DNA of 17,160 nt from Dipylidium caninum. Taxonomy: Eukaryota; Platyhelminthes; Cestoda; Cyclophyllidea; Dipylidiidae. The translations under genes were made by a program, and so were the position numbers. The stretch's first letter is position 1, and each line of letters opens with the position of its first letter. Below the pieces are notes generated by a model that saw nothing but the letters and a program-made list of their open reading frames with translations, did not search any database and was not told where the DNA came from. Of this stretch, positions 8,784 through 17,160 are shown piece after piece. The stretch lies in contig QEYB01000416.1 in assembly GCA_017562135.1 (NCBI GenBank), positions 1 through 17,160 of the forward strand. The letters run 5' to 3'.

Positions 8784-11187
8784 AATTAGTCATCAATTAC
8801 AAAAATGTGTCCGGTTTCTGTTCGTTAAACAAACTAGGTATATGAAATAGTTGTAACAATCAGAAGACAAATGTGCTTAGTGCTCACATTCAGTGTTTGT
8901 GTGGTGAAGCAGTGAAACAGTTAGCTGCGCAGGTAGTTTATAATAGTCACCAAGTTTGATTATGTTAGGAGAAGTTGGATCTTAGGGATTGTGGGAAGTT
9001 GAATTGTGTGGTGATGAATGGCGTGTCAATAGTTTCGCGAAAATCTGATGAAAAATTTTGTTTGTAGTAACGGCCGGAAGCCATTTTTGGGCAGACGGAG
9101 AACAACAAGTTAAAATTTCCGAGGCGATCGCAATAAGTTTCACCGTTTTTTTTATGTCCACTCTAAATAATTTCATTGCCAGCTACGACGTTCTGACAAC
9201 GACTAAGCAAGTTATATTCGGCTTTGTGGAAAAATTCATTTTTACAGTTAATAAACGATCCAGGGTTGTTATAAAACCCTTTCGGTTACTTTATTTTTCT
9301 CTCAAAAATAATTCATAACTAAAAAAATGATAGTGGTCCGAAAATACCGACTAAACATTGAAGATTTTCTAAAATGGCATATAAAAAAGAGATTATTTGA
9401 CTTGTCAACAGTATTTGAAGCCTTATGTGGTCGCTTAGCTTTGTCATGTAGTGATTTTGCGCCGTGCTGATCGAGCAGTGCTAGTTGTTTTTCCTTATGT
9501 TTCTCATGCAAGACATCAACCTCAACGGCAACAGGACGCCGTCTCTGTTGTGGTTTCGAGATTTGGTTTAAAAGCGTGATAATTATGTATTATGAAACAA
9601 AGAGGTGCGCACCCCTTCTTGCGATCTCTCCATCACCCGTGGTTGCGTCACTTCGTGAGACTGTGCGAGGATGCTTTAGCGCAGCCGCAGCCTTACCGAT
9701 GACTGCTTCCCGCCTAGTTAAGTCCAAAACCACGAAGAGTTGTGTGTTGACCGCACTTCACAGCGGACCGATGTCCTCCTCGAGGCGAGGCGCGTTGGCG
9801 ACACTCTGATTGCCGGCACGAAACTACGGGAACCAGCGCCGAAAATCCTTCCCCTTGGTGGATCAACCTCCGAATGCCTCTTTAATGATTCTCGGCGCTT
9901 TTGTTGAGCTGCGCTATGTTTCAATTTGTACTCCACAAGAAAGTAGGTGTGAATCGCGTTTTGTTTTCATCTGATTCCGGAGAAAATAAAATAAAAATTG
10001 GATAGAACCTCGAAAAGTTTTTACGAAATGGGCGTGAGAGATTCCTTTAACATTTGCAAATAGGAATATCGAGTCCACACTAGAATGCGTCTCTCTTAGT
10101 TTCACCTGAACACAGACTAAACAATAACCTCGTGTTCATATTTTTCAGCCGAATATATGTCCTGATTATATTTGAGGCAGGTGCGGGTGCGGGTAAATTA
10201 ATAGAAGCATTGAGGATAGGGGGACTGTAAGGGCTTCTATGTCGGTTGTGTCTCGCCCAAACCAACATTAACCCTTGAGGTCAGCGTCGTATAGTACTTT
10301 TGGATCTAATTAGCTCTCAAATGATATGGCTTGAGCTTAAAACACATCTTGACAAATAAGTCATAATTTCGGTGGAAGAACTAGAGGTGCTCTCGACAAT
10401 TTTGATGTCCGAGGCAGTAAATGATACGACCTCAGGCAAGTATATGGCATTGGGCTGGCCAAAACCCCAACAAAGAGGCAAACCAAGGTAAAAAACAGGT
10501 ATTTGGCATATTAGTCATGTCCTTGTTTGCTGGAGATAGACGAGCTCGAAACCCGGCGGTTTTAAAAACTGTCGAGAGGAAATCGAGTGAAGGGAGACCT
10601 GGTTAACTTCCGTCCGCTGATCCAATGGAGATTATTTTTGGGGCCATGAGAATAAATTGCAGACGCCCACACAGGGCGGAGCGTAGAGATGATTTGGCCA
10701 GCACTACTCTCCACTCTCAATCGCCTTGCGCATGTACTCGAACGGGGAGCGCCGAATGCCCGAGACCCTCGTGTGCCCCCAAAATGGCGCACTTGGGCAG
10801 TTGACATTTACCCTTCATCAAATTGATTAGAGAGGCTCCAGACCTCTTCCACGCCACCCGCCCTCTGTAGGCCTCTCCTCGAGCCGCTCCCAAAAACCTC
10901 TTCCCTTGGTAAACAAAACTATAGGCATCATGGCAAACAACGTTTTGGTGCTATTACGAATTTAAAATGCGAACTAGAAGAGGAATTCCAATTCCAATTA
11001 GTGTTTTTTAAAATTGGAGATGAAAAGTGCCATTGGTGGACGGTTGTGGTTGTGCTCCAGGCGGCAAAGAGCCTCGCAACACTTCGGTCACGTAAACCTT
11101 CGCAAATGCGACAGTCATGACGCGTCACTATTTATTTTAACCCGCTACTATTTCCGTTGACTGAAGAGTGAATCACAGGGTGGGGAC
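8784..11187. other. no gene recognised
   Basis: Contains open frames of 60-90 codons on both strands (for example 9058-9318 plus, 9718-9936 minus, 10562-10807 minus), with no conserved motifs or consistent splice structure. A short G-rich 6-bp repeat, 2.5 copies of GGTGCG, lies at 10180-10194. GC content rises within this region compared with the first 5 kb. Confidence 0.45.
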
Positions 11188-11628
11188 CTAGTGCCAGAAG
11201 TTGACACAGATTGCAGTGATAAATGGTTTGTGCTTGAATTTAATCTCTCTAATCGCCCGACTAAACGGTGATAAACGCAGTTTCCCGCTACTTATGTGTT
11301 CATCAAGGCAACCTGGCAAAGGTTGCGAGGCCACACCTGCCTTGTTAGGCACTCGCCTCCGAACCATCATATCCTCGTTGTTTCAGACGATTGGGCGCCA
11401 GCACAGCCGCCTCATCAACGACAATAAAGTGAAGTCAGTTGTTGCGGAGTGCTCAAAACGAAGATTTTGCAGTCGAACCTGGTGGCGCACAAAGTGGGAG
11501 GCCACCTTTCCTCTGATTACATTCGCAATTGCGATTTCTCCGTTAGGTGCTTTACCCAGGATAGACAGAACGCCGTCTTTGGCCACTAGACATGTGCCCA
11601 AAAACACAAGGACTGAGTAAACAGTCAC
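11188..11628. other. longest overlapping open frames of the window, unrecognised
   Basis: A plus-strand frame of 139 codons (11201-11620) overlaps a minus-strand frame of 81 codons (11383-11628) and another at 11188-11370. The minus-strand product has GVLSILGKAPNGEIA and RFEHSATTDFTLLSL, which faintly recall the GK and TTD words of LINE reverse transcriptases. The expected FxDxxKAFD block does not follow in any frame, so I do not call it. One or two frames of this length are expected by chance. Confidence 0.12.
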
Positions 11629-14600
11629 GGTTCAGTCAAAATAGCAAAATGTATTACTAAAAGTACTCTTCTCATGCAGATGTATGAATGTCATTAGTTG
11701 TTAAAAGCTCCATAGAAGTGTCCTGAAGGACGTCGTGTTTTAACCTCCTCGAAAGACATCGTATCTACCGAAGCGCGTCGTGCATTCGAAAAACAGTGGA
11801 CAAAAGGAAGCCGAAACAAATGAAAATCGCCAAATCTGGAAGCTTTCCTTCAAGAGTCGGCTTTGAATATGTGCTTTTTTCCTGAACTTTCGCGTTGAGC
11901 CAAATGCGCACTTGGCCGCCCTTGATCAGCGTTGTTGAACTTGGCTAGCCTCATGAGGTAGTCTCTCCGTTCCTGGGATTTCATGTCCAAAGATCACTGG
12001 CAGGGGAATGCATTCCCGTTCGTAACCATACAATTAACAACTTAAATTCAATTCGGCCGCTGTTTGTACCGCTCGTACATTGAGAAAGAAGGGCCAAGCT
12101 GTTTGTATGCTTTTCGCACTGAAAAAAACGCCCTGTAAGATCACGTAAAATTGCCATTGACTGATGCTACCACCACTCTGGCGACCTCCCATTTTGGAAA
12201 TAGGGGAAAATATGACCTCCACAATTCTTACCTACGTGGAGGAATTGGAAAATATTAATAACAAAATGGGAGAAACAACCGTAAAAGGTGATCGAGGTTT
12301 CGTTGATCCTTAAAGTAACTATTTCAAGTTGGCAGTGCAAAAAGTTTGAAGGGAAGGGTGCAATGGGGTCGAATGCCATGACAACACCGCCTCTTCATTG
12401 AGAGGTAAAATAAGACGAGGTCTGTTCTGCCTCAACCGATTTCTGCAGATGACCACATCGTGTAGAGCAGGAGGTTAAATTTATTCCAATGGAGTGAGAT
12501 CTGCATTTCATTCAGGTTTATCAACCCCTTTCTGTGGTATGGTTTAGCACTTGTTATATTGATATGCAAGCTATGTCTGGTAAACAAAACGCTTCTTGGC
12601 TGGAACAGTAAAAGACAAACAAATTAATAACCGGATTAATATTAAAAAACACTCAACTACATAGTACTGCGCGATGAGGTGACGAAAGCCAGGATATATT
12701 CAATTATTTAGAGGAGACTTCAGACTGTCTCAGCCTGCTCCTCCGAATTCACTTCTCCTCTGTTTGACCTGCGCCGAACTTTACTTCCAACATGCACTAT
12801 ACGAGCGATGTGCACCTTCGCCGTTTTAGCGTATTAAAGGATAAATCAAGCTGAAGACACAAACCAAGTCGTTGGTCTTTTGTTTACCGAGGTGTTTACT
12901 ATACGTGGCAGAGTAGTAGCTGCCTCACGAGTGTCCATTTGGACTGGAATGTTATGAGGTGTCTCCGCGTACAACAAACCTTTTATTACGCAGAACCAGA
13001 ACGCAAACGGAAAACGTTTTCAAGGGAACGAATTCTTAAAAATTTGCGGCGCGAGGCGAGAAATGCATATTTACTCGCGTTCGAAAAGTTATCACCAGGA
13101 TTAAGGCAGCTAATAATGAAGAGTATTTGCGGTTAATTTTCAGTTAACGAGTTTTGGTTTACCTTCCCATTCTGTGGCGACTCGACAGGGGCAGTCGCTC
13201 TTACGTCCTCTGAATTCCTTATTTTGCAGCTACGGCCGACATCAAAAAAAAGCCTATTTCATTAACTAGCGGTGGATTCGACGTTCTCATTCTACATGGT
13301 AAAATCATGCATTTACTAACACAATATAGTAGCATGTGGCACTACTTATTTCTCGTTAGGTAAAAGGAAAAGCTGTGAGTCCAGGCCCTCAGTCATACAC
13401 TTTTCTGCAGGCGCTTCCTGATGAGAACACGAATTCGTTGCCGTTTGCGTCGGAGAGAGCGAATTTGTTTCCCAAGTCACGCGTTGCGCATGTTAACGCG
13501 TGAACGCGGTCCGGGGCGCGGCCAGACACGAAGCTCGGCCACGTCTCCTCCGCGCCTCGTGCCAGGTGCCAGGCCCATGTGGGCAGTTGACCCAACCACG
13601 TGGCAAAATCAAAGTATTACAAAGGTATGCTCGACTGTTTCAGAAGTCGGGACGTTTCATTCATCTCAAAAATCACACATTGCCCGGAAAAATCCAACGG
13701 CTGATCCTTTTGGAGTAAGCATTGAAAATAAATACGAAAGTTTTTATAAATTCATGACGCGATAGTCAAAACAACGTTAAATGTCGAAATGAAGTCAACT
13801 GGCATTACCATGTCATTCCAGGGTCCTACATGTAAGTAATTTTGGAAAAACTTTTAGGCGTATTTAATAAGTAATAGGACGGACATTTGAGTCCTGTTGC
13901 TCGACACACACGACACCCTTCCGTCGGCCCATGTTTTCGCCCCCAGAGAACTGCACTTCCCGCGTCCGCCGACGAGGAGATTGCGGGACCCGTGAAGTGA
14001 CAACCCAGACGGGGGTCGGATGCCTCTAGTTACAAAATGCAACTTTGACACGATGAGGTGATTAGATTTTTACTTGTTTTGTTGTTTTCGGAATGGGGCT
14101 AATAAATGCTCACTCGAAGTTAAAATTTATTTTTAGGGAAGAAGTGGGCAAATTTTTCACAAGAAGTTGCGTTGTTAAAAGTTTGGAAGCTTTCAGACCA
14201 GATGACAAAAGCTGGATTTATTCAACATGTCAATGAGAGCTTGTCTGAGGGCAAAACGTGCAGCCTACGGCTTGTCCCCTCGCTCACGGTCTCAAGTCCT
14301 CCTTCCAAAAAGTCAGCGGTTGAATGTTAGGGAACCAGTACTCTTTTACATTTGCATCATGTCTAAATAAGCGGCAGCAAAGGGGTTTCAAGTGAGATTT
14401 TCATATTAAGCATTTACCAATTTCACTCTTCCGATTAGGCGGAGCGCTTGTAGTTGAGGGATTCGGAAATATCTTTATAAGAATGGAAGCCTTTTTCCGT
14501 TAGAGGTTGGAGTATACTCCAAAGTTGTGAGACACTTGTTGGGGATCTTATGGGTTTCCCGCGACATTAAGGGGCAAGTGAGAGCGATTTTTTATGCCTA

Positions 14601-14953
14601 AAAAATTTATGGTGAAAGTTGGGAGAGGGTGGTCAAACCCGCCTTTTAATGCGACTCCACAAGCGGACTGCGCAGGAATGGAGTTTACTGGAGGGAGTTG
14701 GCTCAGAAGAGATACCAAGCCTTCTCTTCTGTGTATATATCTTCTCCTCCTCATACGTAATCTTAACAAATGACAGAATAAGTTTCTGGGAAAAACTCAA
14801 AAAGAAACCTGGAAGAGGTGCTCTGACCACAGAATGGCATTGGATGCCAATATTCACTGGGTGATTCTACACATTTCACATATTTCACTTGCAAAATCTC
14901 AATTCCATCGCGCTAACGCGCATTAAGGTTTTAATGTCAGATTGTTTTATCGA
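11629..14953. other. no gene recognised; GC-rich patches at 13.4-13.6 and 13.9-14.0 kb
   Basis: Open frames of 60-114 codons occur on both strands (12939-13136 plus, 13421-13765 plus, 13854-14051 minus, 14548-14864 both strands) without recognisable domains. The frame at 12939-13136 is rich in Lys and Arg (ERKRKTFSRERILKNLRREA) and may be a basic helical segment, but has no family match that I can name. Confidence 0.4.
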
Positions 14954-15304
14954 CTATGAAAAGCAGCCTTTCAAAATTCGTAACCAGAAGAAGTAACAGA
15001 TTTCATTGCAAAACCGCTTCATGCGGGTGTTTTGAGTGCATTTGACGCGCGGTCCAGTCTCGTTGAATTTCAGCCAGGGGTCATGTGTTAAGGCTTCCAC
15101 GACTCCTTGCGCTCCTCGTCTTCGACTGTATTTCTGATGACAACGGACCGTCCTGCATGACGCAAGGCGTTTTAATAATTTTTGCATGTGAAAGGCGTGT
15201 TCTTGAGTCGAACAGCATCGCCCTGTTCGTGAGACCATCATGGACTGAGAAACTGAGGCACAGACGTGGATGCCTGCCTTCAGACATGGGATTGGGTCAT
15301 TCAC
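14954..15304 (-). other. 116-codon open frame, unrecognised
   Basis: A single uninterrupted minus-strand frame with seven or more cysteines (for example RTGRCCSTQE and MKRFCNEIC). It overlaps shorter frames on both strands. No signal peptide, repeat or domain is recognised. Its length is within chance expectation for 17 kb; a transposon-derived frame is possible but unsupported. Confidence 0.15.
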
Positions 15305-16113
15305 TTGCGGTCACTTAACAACCCTCAGTAAGAAGTCTATAGGCTTCATGTTGGCCTTCAAGGTGAGTTGGTGCAGTCCGTGACGACTTAAAAAGGCTGA
15401 ATTTAGGGAGAAAATCTTAAAAATGACAACCTCATCCCGACGTCCAACAAAATAAGATCTGAGAAACTCTCAATTTGTAATTATTATTTTCAAACGTCCA
15501 ACCTTCATGGTTCATGGCTAGTTACTTTTGTTTCGGCGTAGAACAAAGAGTTGGCTTTTAGCGTATAAGAAGATTGAGGAGTAGACCTCGGTGGGCGATT
15601 ATTTTAGCAGTGAATCGAATCCAGCATAGCATATGGGGCTTGCTGCCTCTTCTCTCACCTTAACTCGTGCCTATTCGCGCCCGAACTGAAGGGATTCACC
15701 ACTATGATGACTATTGTGGTGTCTCCGCGTTATCCTCAAGACTTCTCACGGATCCAAAGGTCATTAATGTTTGTCGGGAAAGAGGGTCGAGCAACAGTTG
15801 CCTTTAACCATTTTCTAGCGTGTCTACTATTCACAAAAGTGGGCTTGCGCTTGCGCTTGTCTCTACCCACATGCCACTGTTGTCTTGACGAGGGCGGGCT
15901 GTCTGTATGGCGCCGATTCTGACGAATGGCGTTCGTGTGCTACACGTGGCCCAATGCATCTGCCAAGACAGGAAGAGTAGGAACTTTTTAGTTTGAAATG
16001 GAGCAGAGTACTTTTTGGACCTGGAATCCTTTGGATCGCCACTTTCGAAAGTATCCTGGGTTTGAATACGCTCCCTCCGGGGATTAGGCCAACAGGCAAG
16101 CAGCCCCACGAAT
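15305..16113. other. no gene recognised
   Basis: Contains open frames on both strands (15704-15922 plus, 15831-16202 minus, 15993-16298 plus) that overlap and carry no clear motifs. Includes a small hexamer repeat at 15843-15859. It could be the upstream part of the putative retroelement relic that follows, but no protease, reverse transcriptase or RNase H motif is visible. Confidence 0.4.
15843..15859 (+). repeat. short tandem hexamer GCTTGC, nearly three copies
   Basis: Two full copies and five bases of a third, in direct array. Short enough to be incidental. Confidence 0.8.
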
Positions 16114-16365
16114 GTGCGCTTTTCCAAGTTTGCCTTCTGCCACTGGTTTCCGAACACAGTGGGGTTCAACAGAGCCGAGTACGATGCAGACGGCGCAGGC
16201 ACTTCGTTGTCCCGGCATTACAGTCCAATGGATGCTTGTGCGGCGTCTGGTCCGTGTTCGATGATGAGGGGGAAAGGAATCCTCTTAATTTGCACTGACC
16301 ACTTCAGCCATTTACTCACTAACCGGGCAGCCCAACAAAGTGCTGGCCAGCGCATGAGAACGTAG
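16114..16365 (+). mobile_element. possible Ty3/gypsy-type integrase relic
   Basis: The 83-codon frame has PMD (residues 38-40), GP (46-47), RGKG (52-55) and ILLICTDHFS (56-65). Order and spacing resemble the start of the Ty3/gypsy integrase core, which reads roughly D-x-x-GP, then RG-N, then ILVVTDHFS-W. The first catalytic Asp expected just before GP is replaced by Ala or Ser here, and the tryptophan after DHFS is absent. The rest of the core, with the second Asp and the Glu, is not visible before the stop at 16363. No LTRs were found. If real, this is a decayed fragment; chance similarity is quite possible. Confidence 0.2.
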
Positions 16366-17160
16366 CAAAAAAAGAGCGATATTTCCAAATTACGAACATC
16401 TGTGCAACTAATAATGTGGAGTCAGATTCCACAGAGACTGCGGTATAGACCACTAATACGTCCAGAAGTTTTGGAGTAATGCACGGAGTGCTCTTGTGGC
16501 ATATAATTCACAAGAATCAAATTCGGAAGTGAAGGAGAGCAAACTGTTACCGGCTATAGTGGTACAAGACCATCAGGACACGGTCCACAATTAAACGCGG
16601 AATTCGTTAATGTTTTGGGAGTTTTCCAATTCTATTATACAGGAGGGCACATGTATATGCCGCACTATGTCGTGGAACTGGATTTGTTCGGAATTGAAAG
16701 AACCTTCGTAGGTAGAGATTAGCGTGAACATTTGAAGTAGTATGCATCCTTACTCGACGGTCACCCTTAAAATGAAAAAGAAAAAGAAGTTGCAAGGGGG
16801 GAGTTTTGAAAACCGCAGTATTTTTGACCTCAATGCTCCAAACAACAAAGTGGTGGCCGGTTGAAGGAATCAGTATCCAATAGAAGATCGCCTAACCGTT
16901 GTGTGAACATTAAAGTGGTCAAGCGCAGTTTTAGAGACTACTCGCCCGCATGGTGGAGACCAGTGGCGATGACAAAAGGCGGGCGCGTCCAGTGATCGTT
17001 TGACGAGACGAGCTGCATTTTAAGAGAAATTAAAATACGCCTCCCCTTTCATTTCAACGTGTGAAATATGCAAGAATTATTTTCAGTAGTGAATCGCTGG
17101 CGCAAATGGCAGGGGGAAAGGCTGGCTTCCCACGTGTGTTGCACAACTTTGGGGGAGCGT
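16366..17160. other. no gene recognised to the end of the window
   Basis: The only listed open frame (16607-16795, minus, 62 codons) has no motif. No RNA gene, repeat array or terminal repeat was seen. Confidence 0.5.

Noticed and set aside
10560..10625. GDLVNFRPL in one + frame, like the N(Y/F)RPISL motif of LINE reverse transcriptases.
   Set aside because: A nine-residue match with no further reverse transcriptase blocks on either side.
11201..11620. The longest open frame (139 codons, +) as a gene.
   Set aside because: About one or two such frames are expected by chance in 17 kb; composition is not domain-like and overlapping minus-strand frames are as good.
11383..11628. Minus-strand frame with GK and TTD words like a LINE reverse transcriptase.
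   Set aside because: The catalytic FxDxxKAFD and YADD blocks are not found downstream in any frame.
12939..13136. Basic helical frame, briefly considered as part of an HSA domain of SWI/SNF proteins.
   Set aside because: Only general Lys/Arg/Glu richness; no diagnostic residues and no neighbouring ATPase exons.
13602..13718. LFQ...HLK words in the frame 13500-13718, resembling cytochrome c oxidase subunit 7A.
   Set aside because: Only two short words match, spacing is off by one, and the conserved glycine pair, the ILY segment and the membrane helix that should follow are missing.

Overview
The window looks like nuclear DNA of a metazoan. The evidence is one clearly recognisable animal-type gene split by short GT-AG introns, long stretches without extended open frames, and no operons or ribosome-binding sites. 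Two introns of 31 and 32 nt, plus the style of the protein, would suit a parasitic flatworm (cestode or trematode). That taxonomic guess is inference only; no rRNA, tRNA or other diagnostic marker is visible.

The one gene I can identify with confidence lies on the + strand at about 6.2-7.7 kb: a cytosolic 5'-nucleotidase III (NT5C3 / UMPH-1, HAD superfamily), which dephosphorylates pyrimidine nucleoside monophosphates. Seven exons can be placed, and all catalytic motifs are present: the DxDxT nucleophile loop, SAG, the FNK lysine and GDSxxD. The reading frame breaks about eleven times between 6.32 and 7.12 kb. Each break is consistent with a single-base insertion or loss, while every splice site and catalytic residue is intact. 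The last 340 coding bases are clean. This pattern fits uncorrected single-molecule sequencing indels better than an old pseudogene, but a recent pseudogene is not excluded.

Layout: 1-5.4 kb is AT-rich, has no convincing gene, and contains an A/C-rich stretch at about 4.1-4.95 kb. From 5.44 to 6.02 kb there are low-confidence minus-strand open frames, one beginning with a signal-peptide-like segment. From 6.02 to 6.12 kb a short spacer holds a perfect 12-bp palindrome whose core is the ideal C/EBP-type bZIP site. The 5'-nucleotidase gene occupies 6.2-7.7 kb. From 7.7 to 17.16 kb there are many overlapping open frames of 60-140 codons on both strands, about the number chance would give. The only one with faint family resemblance is a possible Ty3/gypsy integrase relic at 16.1-16.4 kb.

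If the indel density seen in the nucleotidase gene applies throughout, other real exons would be cut into fragments of a few dozen codons and would be missed by any search that requires one frame. Lack of visible genes elsewhere should therefore not be read as proof of absence. No bacterial-type system, CRISPR array or non-coding RNA gene was seen.
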